This document shows, one piece after another, positions 17,684-27,292 of a stretch of 52,855 nucleotides of DNA. The DNA lies in the NCBI GenBank assembly GCA_027306885.1, contig DAHUYV010000013.1, forward strand, positions 1 through 52,855, in the 5' to 3' direction. The translations under genes were made by a program, and so were the position numbers. The DNA comes from Candidatus Dormiibacterota bacterium (lineage in GTDB: Bacteria; Chloroflexota; Dormibacteria; Aeolococcales; Bog-877). Under the pieces are notes generated by a model that was not told the DNA's origin, did not search any database, and saw nothing but the letters and a program-made list of their open reading frames with translations. Every line of letters starts with the position of its first letter. Position 1 is the stretch's first letter.

Positions 17684-20600
17684 GTGCCAATCCGGACCCT
17701 TGAGGTGACCCTGCCGCAGATGGGAGAGTCGGTCACAGAGGGGGTGGTTGGGACCTGGCGCAAGCGCGTCGGCGACCTCGTGGCCCAGGGCGAGACCCTG
17801 GTGGAGATCCAAACCGACAAGATTGACGCCGAGGTGCCTGCGCCGGAGGCCGGGGTGGTACGCAAGATCCTGGCCCAAGAGGGTGAGGTGGTCCCGGTCG
17901 GCTCCCCGTTGGCGGAGCTGGAACTGGATGGCGCGACGTCGGCTCCGGCGGTGCCGGCCCCCACCGGACCCGGCGAGTCCGAACCTCCTCCAGAGGCGCT
18001 CGAGGCCGTGGAGGTGCCGCTCCCCGCCCTGGGCGAGTCCGTCACCGAGGGAGTCGTGGGGAGCTGGCACCGGCAGGTCGGCGAGCGGGTCGCGCAAGGC
18101 GAGACCTTGGTGGAGATCCAGACCGACAAGGTCGACGCCGAGGTTCCCTCGCCGGTCAGCGGCATTCTGGAGGCGATCCTGGTTCCCGAGGGGGAGACAG
18201 TGGCGGTCGGAACCTCGCTGGCCCGGGTGGTCCCCTCAGCGCCCGGGGCACCGGCGGCCCGATCCGAATCGGCCCCTGGGGCGTCCTCGGCTCTAGCGGC
18301 GCCGCCGGTCCGGGTCCCCGCCGGGTCCCGCGACCACGATGCGACACCGCTGGCCCGGCGCGCCGCCGCGCTTGAGGGCGTCGACTTGGGGCGGGTCCGA
18401 GCCACTGGGCCGGGAGGGGTGGTCCGCCGGGACGACGTCCGGAGGGCGGTGACTCACGGTGCGGCGGCTGAGGAGCTGGTTCCGATAAAGGGGTCTGCCG
18501 CGGTGCTGGTCCAAGCCATGCAGGAGAGCCTGCAGGTGCCCACCGCCACCAGCTTCCGAACCTTCGAGGTTCCGATTCTGGTGCAACGGCGCCACCAGCT
18601 CAACGAGCTGCTGCGCGAGGCGGGCCGATCCGACCAGCGCTGCTCGTACACCCATCTGATCGCGTATGCCCTGGTTCGCGCGGCCGCGGAACTGCCGCCG
18701 TTCTCCACCGCCTTCGGAATGCTGGACGGCCACCCTGCCAAGGTGGTCCGAGACGCGGTCAACCTGGGCTTGGCGGTGGATGTCGAGCGCCGGGACGGCT
18801 CGCGGTTCCTCCTCGTGCCGGTGATCCGGCGCGCCGATCAGCTGGAGTTCCCGCAGTTCCGCGCCCGCTACGAGGAGCTGGTGGACAAGACGAGAAGCGG
18901 GGGCCTGTCGGTCGACGACCTGGAGGGTGCCACCATCACCCTCACCAACCCCGGTGGGGTCGGGACGGTGGCATCGGTACCCAGGTTGATGGTCGGACAG
19001 GCGGCGATCATCGCCCTTGGGGCGATCGGCACCCCGCCCGGGCTGTCGTCTCTGTCGGAGGAGGCCGCGTCGGCGTTGGGGTTGCAGCCGGTGATGACGG
19101 TGACCAGCACCTACGATCACCGATTGGTCCAGGGGTTGGAGTCTGGCCTCCTGCTGCGGCGCGTCGAGGGGCTGCTCGCGGGCGATGACGACTTCTACCT
19201 GAGGCTCTTCACCGAGCTGGGGCTCACCCTGCCGGCGCTGCCCGAGGCCGGCCCGCGCGCCGCCATAGCCGCCGTGCAGACCAAGGCAGCCACTCCCAGC
19301 CAGGAGCTGATGAAGGCCGTGGCTGCCGGGATGTCCCTGGTCCAGGCGTACCGCACCCACGGGCACCTGGCGGCTCACCTCGACCCGCTGGGCAGCGACC
19401 CCCCGGGCGACCCCGCCCTGGAGCCGGCCAGCGTCGGCCTGACCCAGGGCATGATGGCCGAGATTCCCGCCGAGGTCCTGCGGGTCGCGGTTCCCGGGTC
19501 CAACCTGGCGGAGGCGCTGCCCCAGATGCGGCGTACCTACTGCGGGACCATCGCCTACGAGATCGAGCACATCTCGAGCCATGAGGAGCGCGCCTGGCTG
19601 CGGCGGCAGATCGAGTCGGGGGCGCACCGGCATCCGCTCTCGCCGGAGCGCCGCCGCGCGCTCTTTGTGCGCCTGGCTGAGGTCGACGCCTTTGAGCGCT
19701 TCCTGCGCAAGACCTACCTTGGCCAACACACCTTCTCGATCGAGGGGATCGATGCGCTGGTCCCGATGCTGGAGCAGGCCATCGACCTGCTCGCCGACGA
19801 GGGCACCCGAGAGGTGGTGCTGGGCATGGCCCACCGGGGGCGGCTCAACGTGACCGCCCGGATAGTGGGTCGGTCGCTCGAGGATGTGATCGCCGAGTTC
19901 GAGAGCGGCTCGTACCTCGGGGGAGCCTCGTCCGGCGACGTCAAGTACCACTACGGGGCCGCCGGCGAATATCGGACCGCCGCCGGGATCCCCGTCGGGG
20001 TGGTCCTGACCCACAACCCCAGCCACCTCGAGGTGGTGGACGCCGTGGTCGAGGGCCGGACCCGAGCCCGCCAGACCACCGACCGCGCCCCGGAGATCGT
20101 GCAGGACACCCGGCGGGCCATTCCGATCCTGATTCACGGCGACGCCGCCTTCACCGGCCAGGGGGTGGTCACGGAGACCCTGAACCTGCAGAGCCTGGAG
20201 GGCTACCGGGTGGGCGGGACCCTGCACATCATCGCCAACAACCAGATCGGCTTCACCACCGAGCCGGCCGACGGCCGCTCCACCCGCTACGCCAGCGACG
20301 TGGCCAAGGGCTACGACATCCCGATCATCCATGTCAACGCGGACGACGTAGAAGCCTGCCTGGACGCGGTGCGGCTGGCGGTCTCCTACCGGGCCACCTT
20401 CGAGCGTGATGTCCTCATCGACCTCATCGGCTACCGGCGCTGGGGGCACAACGAGGGGGACGAGCCCGCCTACACCCAGCCCGAGATGATGTCCAAGATC
20501 CGCAGCCATCCCACTCCGGTCCAGGTGTACGGGTCGGAGCTGGTGCGCGCCGGCGTGCTCAGCGAGGAGCAGCTGTCGGCGGAGCAGACCCTGCGGTACC

Positions 20601-21886
20601 AGGAGATGGCCGACGCTCACCGTCGGGTTCTCCAGGCCGCCTCGCAGCTGGCGATAGCCGCCCAGTCCACCGGCACCATGGCGGAGCCGACGGGCCTGCC
20701 CGAGGTTGCGACCGCCCTCCCTCTGGAGCGGCTCGTGGAGCTCGACGCTCAGCTGGTCCGCCTTCCCGCCGCCTTCCGGATGAACCCCAAGCTGGCCCGC
20801 GCGTTCTCGCAGCGGGCCGGCGCCCTCTCCCCGGACGGACGGGTCCCCTGGGCCCAGGCTGAGGCGCTGGCGTTCGCCGCCCTGGTCACCGAGGGCGTGG
20901 CGATCAGGCTCACCGGCCAGGACACGGAGCGCGGGACCTTCAGCCAGCGCCACCTAGTCCTCCACGATTCGGACACCGGAGACGGCTGGGCCCCGATCCA
21001 GCACCTCGACGACGCCGGGGCGACCTTTGAGGTGCACAACAGCCCGCTCTCGGAGACCGCGGCGATGGCCTTCGAGTACGGGTTCGCCGTCACCAAGCCA
21101 CAGTCATTGGTGATCTGGGAGGCGCAGTACGGGGACTTCTTCAACAATGCCCAGGTGGTGGTGGACCAGTTCATCGCTGCCGGCCAGGCCAAGTGGGACC
21201 AGGAGTGCCGCCTCACCCTGCTGCTCCCGCATGGCTACGAGGGCAGCGGCCCCGAGCACTCCAGCGCCCGCGTCGAACGCTTTCTCGAGCTGGCCGCCGA
21301 AGGCAACATGCGCCTTGCCTCCCCCTCGACCGCATCCCAGTACTTCCACCTCCTCAGGTTGCAGGCGCTGACGGAGGAGCGCCGTCCTCTGGTGGTGTTC
21401 ACCCCCAAGAGCGGGCTGCGCCTGCCCTCCTACGCCTCACCCGCGGTGGAGATGGCTGCGGGCGGCTTCCAACCGGTCCTGGCGGTTCGGCCCGGTGGCC
21501 AGGGGGTGCGGCGGGTTCTGATCGCCAGCGGAAAGGTGGCGCACGAGCTGGAGGCCCGGATGCAGAGGGAGGCCCTGTCCGCCGTCGCGGTGATCCGCCT
21601 GGAGCTCCTGTACCCCTTCCCCGAGGAGGCGATGGCGCGGGCGCTGGAATGCTGCCCGGACCTCCAGTCCGTCACCTTCGTGCAGGAGGAGCCCCGCAAC
21701 ATGGGCGCCTTCGCGTACGTCGCCCCACGCTTACAGCCACTCCTGCCCCGGGGAATCGAGCTGGGGTTCGTGGGGCGCCGCGCCCAGGCCTCGCCCTCCG
21801 AGGGGTCGCTGAGTGCCCACCTGCAGGAGCAGGAGCGGATCCTGCGGATGGCGTTGCCGGCCCAGGCAGACGGGGAGGAGAGCTGA
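17684..21886 (+). CDS. kgd: Multifunctional 2-oxoglutarate dehydrogenase/decarboxylase: two lipoyl domains + PSBD + E2 core + thiamine-diphosphate E1
   Basis: Two lipoyl modules (GETLVEIQTDKIDAEVPAP, GETLVEIQTDKVDAEVPSP); PSBD (TPLARRAAALEGVDLGRVRATGPGGVVRRDDV); E2 STYDHRLVQGLESG; E1 GMAHRGRLNV, GDAAFTGQGVV, NNQIGFTT. GTG start behind ggaggaagc; ORF track starts at 17654. Confidence 0.93.
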   Translation: MPIRTLEVTLPQMGESVTEGVVGTWRKRVGDLVAQGETLVEIQTDKIDAEVPAPEAGVVRKILAQEGEVVPVGSPLAELELDGATSAPAVPAPTGPGESEPPPEALEAVEVPLPALGESVTEGVVGSWHRQVGERVAQGETLVEIQTDKVDAEVPSPVSGILEAILVPEGETVAVGTSLARVVPSAPGAPAARSESAPGASSALAAPPVRVPAGSRDHDATPLARRAAALEGVDLGRVRATGPGGVVRRDDVRRAVTHGAAAEELVPIKGSAAVLVQAMQESLQVPTATSFRTFEVPILVQRRHQLNELLREAGRSDQRCSYTHLIAYALVRAAAELPPFSTAFGMLDGHPAKVVRDAVNLGLAVDVERRDGSRFLLVPVIRRADQLEFPQFRARYEELVDKTRSGGLSVDDLEGATITLTNPGGVGTVASVPRLMVGQAAIIALGAIGTPPGLSSLSEEAASALGLQPVMTVTSTYDHRLVQGLESGLLLRRVEGLLAGDDDFYLRLFTELGLTLPALPEAGPRAAIAAVQTKAATPSQELMKAVAAGMSLVQAYRTHGHLAAHLDPLGSDPPGDPALEPASVGLTQGMMAEIPAEVLRVAVPGSNLAEALPQMRRTYCGTIAYEIEHISSHEERAWLRRQIESGAHRHPLSPERRRALFVRLAEVDAFERFLRKTYLGQHTFSIEGIDALVPMLEQAIDLLADEGTREVVLGMAHRGRLNVTARIVGRSLEDVIAEFESGSYLGGASSGDVKYHYGAAGEYRTAAGIPVGVVLTHNPSHLEVVDAVVEGRTRARQTTDRAPEIVQDTRRAIPILIHGDAAFTGQGVVTETLNLQSLEGYRVGGTLHIIANNQIGFTTEPADGRSTRYASDVAKGYDIPIIHVNADDVEACLDAVRLAVSYRATFERDVLIDLIGYRRWGHNEGDEPAYTQPEMMSKIRSHPTPVQVYGSELVRAGVLSEEQLSAEQTLRYQEMADAHRRVLQAASQLAIAAQSTGTMAEPTGLPEVATALPLERLVELDAQLVRLPAAFRMNPKLARAFSQRAGALSPDGRVPWAQAEALAFAALVTEGVAIRLTGQDTERGTFSQRHLVLHDSDTGDGWAPIQHLDDAGATFEVHNSPLSETAAMAFEYGFAVTKPQSLVIWEAQYGDFFNNAQVVVDQFIAAGQAKWDQECRLTLLLPHGYEGSGPEHSSARVERFLELAAEGNMRLASPSTASQYFHLLRLQALTEERRPLVVFTPKSGLRLPSYASPAVEMAAGGFQPVLAVRPGGQGVRRVLIASGKVAHELEARMQREALSAVAVIRLELLYPFPEEAMARALECCPDLQSVTFVQEEPRNMGAFAYVAPRLQPLLPRGIELGFVGRRAQASPSEGSLSAHLQEQERILRMALPAQADGEES

Positions 21887-23259
21887 TGGCCGACCGGGTC
21901 GTGGTGCTGGGGGGCGGCCCCGCCGGGGCGGTGGCGGCGCTCCGGGCGGCGCAGATCGGTGCTCAGGTCACCCTGCTGGAGCGCAGGGAGCTGGGCGGCA
22001 CGTGCACCAACCGGGGCTGTATTCCGAGCAAGGCCCTGCTGGCGATCTCCGCGCTCGCCGCCAAGATCCGCCAGGCCGACGAGTTCGGTCTGCGGGTGAG
22101 CGGCCTGGAGTTCGACTTCCCCAAGATGCAGAGCCGCAAGGACGAGATCGTCACCCGGATCCGGGGAGGGATCGAGTCCGCCTGCAAACGCCACGCGGTC
22201 AACGTCGTGCCCGCCGAGGGCCATCTGGACGGGGACTCGGTGGTGGTGGAGGGCGGGCAGCGCTTCCCCTACGAGCAGCTGGTCGTGTGCGTCGGGACCG
22301 AGCCCTCGGGCCTGCCCGACATCGACATGAGCCAGCCTCACGTCATCACGTCGGACGGGGTGTGGACTCTCGACCGCATCCCCGAGCGGCTTCTGATCGT
22401 CGGTGGAGGGGTCATCGGCTGCGAGTTCGCCAGCCTCTTCGCGCCCCTGGGGACCCGGGTCACGGTGGTGGAGGTGCTCCCCCAGCTATTGTCCGGGGTG
22501 GACGCCCGCACGGCCCAGGCCTTCCAGCGCCTGCTCCAGGCACGCGGGGTCGAGGTGCATCTGGAGTGCCGCGCTGAAGAGCTGTCGTACCGGGCCGACG
22601 GGGTCCGGGCCCGGCTCAGCGACGGGGCGGAGGTGGAAGCCGACCTCCTTCTGGTCGCGGTGGGCCGAGCGCCTCAGACCAGGGACATCGGTCTGGAGGA
22701 GGCCGGGGTGAAGGTGGACCCGAGGGGCCACATCGAGGTGGACCAATACCTGCGAACCGCCAACCCGCGGGTCTGGGCCGCCGGCGACTGCGTCGGGGGG
22801 CTCCAGCTGGCCCACCTGGCCTCCGCTGAAGCCGGGCGGGCGATAGAGAACGCCCTTCGGCCCGCCCTGGCCCGGCCCATGGACCGCACTGTGGTGCCCA
22901 ACTGCATCTTCACCCAGCCGGAGATCGCCACCGTCGGCTTGCACGCCGACCAGGCGCGGGAGGCGGGCCACGAGGTGAAGTTCGGCCAGGCCCGCTTCAT
23001 CGGCGAGGCCAAGGCGCTCGCCGAGGGCGACGCCGATGGCTACGTCCAGCTGGTGGCGGATGCCGGCAGCGACCGGTTGCTGGGGGCGACCATCATGGGC
23101 GCCCACGCGGTGGAGTTGATCCACGAGGTGGCGGTGGCCCTCAGCGACGGCTTCACCATGGCCGAGCTGGGCTCGGTGATCCACGCCCATCCCACCATGA
23201 GTGAGGTGGTGATGGACGCCGCGCAGCAGGGCCACAAGGCAGCCCCCTACCTCAGCTGA
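21886..23259 (+). CDS. lpdA: Dihydrolipoyl dehydrogenase (E3)
   Basis: MADRVVVLGGGPAGAVAA...GGTCTNRGCIPSKALL (redox CxxxxC), GGGVIGCEFAS, HAHPTMSEVV; ATG overlaps stop of previous CDS (TGATG). Confidence 0.95.
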   Translation: MADRVVVLGGGPAGAVAALRAAQIGAQVTLLERRELGGTCTNRGCIPSKALLAISALAAKIRQADEFGLRVSGLEFDFPKMQSRKDEIVTRIRGGIESACKRHAVNVVPAEGHLDGDSVVVEGGQRFPYEQLVVCVGTEPSGLPDIDMSQPHVITSDGVWTLDRIPERLLIVGGGVIGCEFASLFAPLGTRVTVVEVLPQLLSGVDARTAQAFQRLLQARGVEVHLECRAEELSYRADGVRARLSDGAEVEADLLLVAVGRAPQTRDIGLEEAGVKVDPRGHIEVDQYLRTANPRVWAAGDCVGGLQLAHLASAEAGRAIENALRPALARPMDRTVVPNCIFTQPEIATVGLHADQAREAGHEVKFGQARFIGEAKALAEGDADGYVQLVADAGSDRLLGATIMGAHAVELIHEVAVALSDGFTMAELGSVIHAHPTMSEVVMDAAQQGHKAAPYLS

Positions 23260-23336
23260 CGGCCCCGCGGGGCGGCCGCGCCGGACCTTTCGCAGGGAGC
23301 GGTCCAGCCGGACCTTCGTTTTAGGGAGGGCGTCGA

Positions 23337-23525
23337 GTGGTTGGACGGGGCAGGGGGCAGCTCGGTGACGCCGGGCAGTCCCGGCGTCCTCCGGCGGGGC
23401 GGGTGCCAAAGGGAACCCCAAGTGGCGGGCCGGAGGCGGTCTGGGCTCGCTTCGGCTCCCTTCAGGTGGAGGGGGACACCGACGAGCTGATCGCCGCCAT
23501 CCGCCGGGAGGGGGCCAAGACGTGA
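23337..23525 (+). CDS. Possible VapB-type antitoxin with divergent N-terminus
   Basis: Position and 4-nt overlap with vapC; C-term AVWARFGSLQVEGDTDELIAAIRREG resembles AbrB-type VapB tails; N-terminus not convincing. Confidence 0.35.
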   Translation: MVGRGRGQLGDAGQSRRPPAGRVPKGTPSGGPEAVWARFGSLQVEGDTDELIAAIRREGAKT

Positions 23526-23983
23526 TCACCGCCGTCGACACCAACGTCCTGATCGATGTTCTCCGGGGCGACCCGGGACAGGGACGGGCCTCGGCCCTGG
23601 CTCTGGGCCGGTGCCTTGGCGAGGGTGAGGTGGTGGCCTGCGATGCCGTGGTGGGGGAGCTGGCCCAGTTCTACAGCGACCCCACGGCGGCAGCCAGGGA
23701 GTTGGCATGGCTCGGCGTCCGGCACGTTCCCAGCCCGCCGGGGGCGGCGCTGGAGGCGGCCCGGGTCCAACGCCAGTACCGCATCCAAGGGGGTGGGCGG
23801 GGCAGGATCCTGGCTGACTTCCTAATCGCCGCCCACGCCCAGGCGGTGGCCGACCGGCTGCTGACCCGGGATCGCGGCTTCTACCGCGCCCACTTCCCGA
23901 GGCTGACGATCATCGACCCCAGTGTTCCGGAGCGGAAGCCGGGCTCGGCCCTCCCGGAGCTCACTCCACCGCGAGGCAGGTGA
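23522..23983 (+). CDS. vapC: PIN-domain toxin (VapC-like)
   Basis: MITAVDTNVLIDVLRGD..., GRILADFLIAAHAQAVADRLLTRDRGFYRAHFP: PIN acidic residues conserved. Confidence 0.87.
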   Translation: MITAVDTNVLIDVLRGDPGQGRASALALGRCLGEGEVVACDAVVGELAQFYSDPTAAARELAWLGVRHVPSPPGAALEAARVQRQYRIQGGGRGRILADFLIAAHAQAVADRLLTRDRGFYRAHFPRLTIIDPSVPERKPGSALPELTPPRGR

Positions 23984-24194
23984 TGGTGCGGACCACCCCG
24001 CTGAAGCTCTGGATCCGGTCGACGATGAGGCTGCCGATGCCCTTGACGTCGTCGGCCTGGATCTGGGCGATGGCGTCGTACTCCCCCGTGATGGCATCCA
24101 CCTGCAGGACGCCGGCTTCCCGGCGCAAGCGCTGGACCACATCCATGGCCTTGCCGGGCTCCAGAGTCATCAAGATGTAGGCTCGCACCATCAT
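23961..24194 (-). CDS. Lrp/AsnC ligand-binding (RAM) domain-only protein
   Basis: MMVRAYILMTLEPGKAMDVVQRLRREAGVLQVDAITGEYDAIAQIQADDVKGIGSLIVDRIQSFSGVVRTITCLAVE; no HTH. Confidence 0.85.
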   Translation of the reverse strand: MMVRAYILMTLEPGKAMDVVQRLRREAGVLQVDAITGEYDAIAQIQADDVKGIGSLIVDRIQSFSGVVRTITCLAVE

Positions 24195-24379
24195 CGCCCT
24201 CCTCCTCAACCGTCGGCCGCGAGGGGAATCCCCAGCGGCCACGATATCCGATGGGAGGCGGCTCCGGGCGGTTGGGGTGGGCCCTCATTCTCCCAGAGCG
24301 CCGCGACGCGGGGCACCCTTCGCGCGCCATCATTTGCGACGCCGGGTCGATGCCGGGCAGTGCTGGTGGAGGGGCGAGG

Positions 24380-25426
24380 GTGCGAGCGATCGTCAAGAGG
24401 AGGCCCGGGCCGGGGGCGGAGCTGGCCACGGTGGAGGAACCGGTCCTGGGCTCCGGGGATGTCCTGCTCGAGGTGGTCGCCAACGGGATCTGCGGCACCG
24501 ATCTCCACATCCTGGACTGGAACCCCTGGGCCGCGGCGCGCGTGCGGCCCCCACGGATCATCGGCCACGAGATGGCCGGCCGGGTCCTGGCGGTAGCGGA
24601 AGGGGTGCTGAGCCCCCGGGTGGGGGAGCTGGTGGGGGTGGAGAGCCACGTGGTCTGCGGCGTCTGTCCCCAGTGCCTCCGGGGCGACTTCCACGTCTGC
24701 CAGCAGACGAGGATCCTTGGCGTCGACATCGACGGGGTCTTCGCCGAGCGGGCGGTCGTGCCCGCCCGGAACTGCCGGCCCGCCCCGGCGCACCTGGACC
24801 CGGCGGTGGTCGCCTTCCAGGAGCCGATGGGCAACGCGGTCCACGCCGCCTCCCAGGGGGAGCTCGCCGACCGGGTGGTGCTGGTGACCGGCTGCGGCCC
24901 GATCGGGCTGGCGGCGGTGGGCATCGCCAGAGCCGAGGGCGCCAGCCGGGTGGTGGCCGTCGACCGGGTCGCCCCGCGGCTGGAGATCGCCGAGCGGATG
25001 GGGGCGGACGTGGTGGTGGACACCTCCCGCTCCACGGACCTCCTCTCCACCCTGCGCCAGGCGTGCGGTGGTGAGGTCGGGGCGGTCCTGGAGATGTCCG
25101 GGCACCCCAGCCTCATCCGGGCCGCGATCGATGTGGTGGCGCCCGGCGGCTGGATCAGCCTCCTGGGCCTCGGAGACTCCACTACCACCCTGGACCTCTC
25201 GAGCGAGGTCGTGATGCGGGGGGTGACCCTGTACGGGGTGACCGGCAGACGCCAGTTCCAGACCTGGGACAAGACCTCCGAATACCTCAGCTCGGGGCGT
25301 GTCGACGTGCGGCCGATCATCACCGACCGGGTATCGATCGCCGACTTCAAGCGGGCCGCGGAGCTGGCCCGCACCGGAGCGGTCGGCAAGGTGGTGCTCT
25401 ATCCTCCGGAGGGAACATGGCCATGA
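24380..25426 (+). CDS. tdh: Zinc-dependent alcohol dehydrogenase family, probable L-threonine 3-dehydrogenase
   Basis: NGICGTDLHILDWNPWA, GHEMAGRVL, CGVCPQCLRGDFHVC, VTGCGPIGLAAVGIAR; adjacent kbl. Confidence 0.85.
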   Translation: MRAIVKRRPGPGAELATVEEPVLGSGDVLLEVVANGICGTDLHILDWNPWAAARVRPPRIIGHEMAGRVLAVAEGVLSPRVGELVGVESHVVCGVCPQCLRGDFHVCQQTRILGVDIDGVFAERAVVPARNCRPAPAHLDPAVVAFQEPMGNAVHAASQGELADRVVLVTGCGPIGLAAVGIARAEGASRVVAVDRVAPRLEIAERMGADVVVDTSRSTDLLSTLRQACGGEVGAVLEMSGHPSLIRAAIDVVAPGGWISLLGLGDSTTTLDLSSEVVMRGVTLYGVTGRRQFQTWDKTSEYLSSGRVDVRPIITDRVSIADFKRAAELARTGAVGKVVLYPPEGTWP

Positions 25427-26634
25427 ACGATCTGAACCAGAGCCTGGCTGACGAGCTGGAGCAGCTGCGCCGGGAGGGCCGGTTCCGGGCGCTGGCGGTC
25501 CTGGAAGGCCCGCAGGACTCCGAGGTGGTCATTGGCGGGCAGCGGCTGATCAACCTCTCGTCCAACAACTACCTGGGACTGAACACCCACCCCCGACTGA
25601 TCGAGGCGTCGTGCGAGGCCGCCCGAAAGTGGGGCGCCGGCTCGGGAGCGGTGCGCACCATCGCCGGCACCCAGTCCATCCATGAGGAGCTGGAGTCCAA
25701 GCTGGCCGCCTTCAAGCGCACCCCGGCGGCGCTCACCCTGCAGAGCGGGTACGCCGCCAACCTCGCGGTGCTGGGTGGCGTGCTGGGAGAGCCCGACGCG
25801 GTGGTGAGCGATGAGCTCAACCACGCCAGCATCATCGACGGGATCCGGCTCACCAAGGCCCACCGCTATCTCTTCCCTCACAAGGACATGGGCGGGCTGG
25901 AGCAACGGCTGGAGGAGGCCCGGCGCGACGGCCGGCGGCGGGTGCTGGTGGTCACCGACGGGGTCTTCAGCATGGACGGCGACATCGCCCCCCTGCCGCA
26001 GATCGTGGAGCGGGCCGAGGCCGCCGGGGCGGCGGTCATGGTCGACGACGCCCACGGCTCGGGGGTGCTGGGGGAGGGCGGTCGCGGGTCGGTGAGCCAC
26101 TTCCGCCTCGAGGGCCGGGTAGCCATCCAGGTCGGCACGCTCAGCAAGGCGGTGGGGGTGCTCGGCGGCTACGCCGCGGGATCCCAAGAGCTGCGGGACA
26201 CCCTGATCCACCTCGGCCGGCCGTTCCTCTTCTCCACCTCCCACCCGCCGGCGGTGGTGGCGGCCTGCCTGGCGGCGCTGGAGGTCATGCAGTCGGAGCC
26301 GGATCTGCAGAGCCGGCTCTGGGCGAACACCAAGTACTTCAAGGCCGGCCTCGAGGAGCTGGGGTTCGACTGTGGCCAGAGCGAGACCCCCATCACCCCG
26401 GTGATCGTCGGCGAGGCCGCCGCGGCCATGGGCCTCTCCGACGCCCTGCGTCGGCGCGGGGTCTTCGCCCAGGGCATCGTCTTCCCCACCGTGGCGCGGG
26501 ACCAGGGACGGGTCCGGACCATCGTCACCGCCTCCCACACGAGGGCGCAGCTCGACCTGGCCCTGCGGGCTTTTGCCGACGCGGGAGAGGAGCTGGGGTT
26601 GGCGGGAGCGGGGGCGGCGGCGCGGCGGCCGTAA
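25417..26634 (+). CDS. kbl: Glycine C-acetyltransferase (2-amino-3-ketobutyrate CoA ligase)
   Basis: INLSSNNYLGLNTHP, SGAVRTIAGTQSIHEELE, DELNHASIIDGIRL, VDDAHGSGVLGEGGRGS, GTLSKAVGVLGGYAAG. Confidence 0.9.
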   Translation: MAMNDLNQSLADELEQLRREGRFRALAVLEGPQDSEVVIGGQRLINLSSNNYLGLNTHPRLIEASCEAARKWGAGSGAVRTIAGTQSIHEELESKLAAFKRTPAALTLQSGYAANLAVLGGVLGEPDAVVSDELNHASIIDGIRLTKAHRYLFPHKDMGGLEQRLEEARRDGRRRVLVVTDGVFSMDGDIAPLPQIVERAEAAGAAVMVDDAHGSGVLGEGGRGSVSHFRLEGRVAIQVGTLSKAVGVLGGYAAGSQELRDTLIHLGRPFLFSTSHPPAVVAACLAALEVMQSEPDLQSRLWANTKYFKAGLEELGFDCGQSETPITPVIVGEAAAAMGLSDALRRRGVFAQGIVFPTVARDQGRVRTIVTASHTRAQLDLALRAFADAGEELGLAGAGAAARRP

Positions 26635-26636
26635 CC

Positions 26637-27290
26637 GTGGCCGCGGCCCCCGAATTCAAGTCCATGAAGCGTTCCGCTCCTGCCCGGGCCGGGCGGAGCG
26701 GACCGGACCTGGAGGAGGAGCGCCTGCTTGTCGAGTCGGCCAAGGAGGATCCGGCGGCCTTCGCGCGGCTGTACGACCGTTATGTCGACGCCATCCACGC
26801 CTACGTCTACCACCAGACCGGCAGCTGGGAGCGCGCCGAGGACGTGACCGCCACCACCTTCATGCGCGCTTACTCCGAGATCGGCAAGTTTGAATGGCGC
26901 GGCGTGCCCTACTCGGCCTGGCTCTATCGGGTGGCCTCCAACCAGATCATGCGCGACCACCGCCGACCGGGCTGGATCGAGCTGCCCGAGGGGCTGGCGG
27001 ATCCCGGTGAGGGCCCCGAGGATGCCGCTCTGCGCTCCGATCAGGCGGCCAAGATCCAGGCCGCGGTACGCCAGCTGCCCCGGGCGCAGCGTCAGGCGAT
27101 CACCCTGCGCTTCGGCTCCGGTCTGCGCAACGCCGAGGTGGCTCAGGTGATGCGCAAGAGCGAGGGGGCGGTGAAGCTGTTGATCTTCCGAGCCATGCAG
27201 GGCCTGGAGCGCCGGCTCGGCCCTGACTTCGATTCCCACTTCCGTCCTCCGCTCGAAGTCGCCGAGCGGGGTGACGACCAGGAGGTCTGA
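26637..27290 (+). CDS. ECF-type RNA polymerase sigma factor
   Basis: Region 2 AFARLYDRYVDAIHAYVYHQTGSWERAEDVTATTFMRAYSEI...SAWLYRVASNQIMRDHRR; region 4 LPRAQRQAITLRFGSGLRNAEVAQVMRKSEGAVKLLIFRAMQGL. Confidence 0.88.
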   Translation: MAAAPEFKSMKRSAPARAGRSGPDLEEERLLVESAKEDPAAFARLYDRYVDAIHAYVYHQTGSWERAEDVTATTFMRAYSEIGKFEWRGVPYSAWLYRVASNQIMRDHRRPGWIELPEGLADPGEGPEDAALRSDQAAKIQAAVRQLPRAQRQAITLRFGSGLRNAEVAQVMRKSEGAVKLLIFRAMQGLERRLGPDFDSHFRPPLEVAERGDDQEV

Positions 27291-27292
27291 CC

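Noticed and set aside
18293-20953. 886-aa minus-strand ORF antisense to kgd
   Set aside because: High-GC antisense artefact: the plus strand has full motif-level homology, while the minus translation is His/Gly/Arg/Leu-rich with no recognisable domain.
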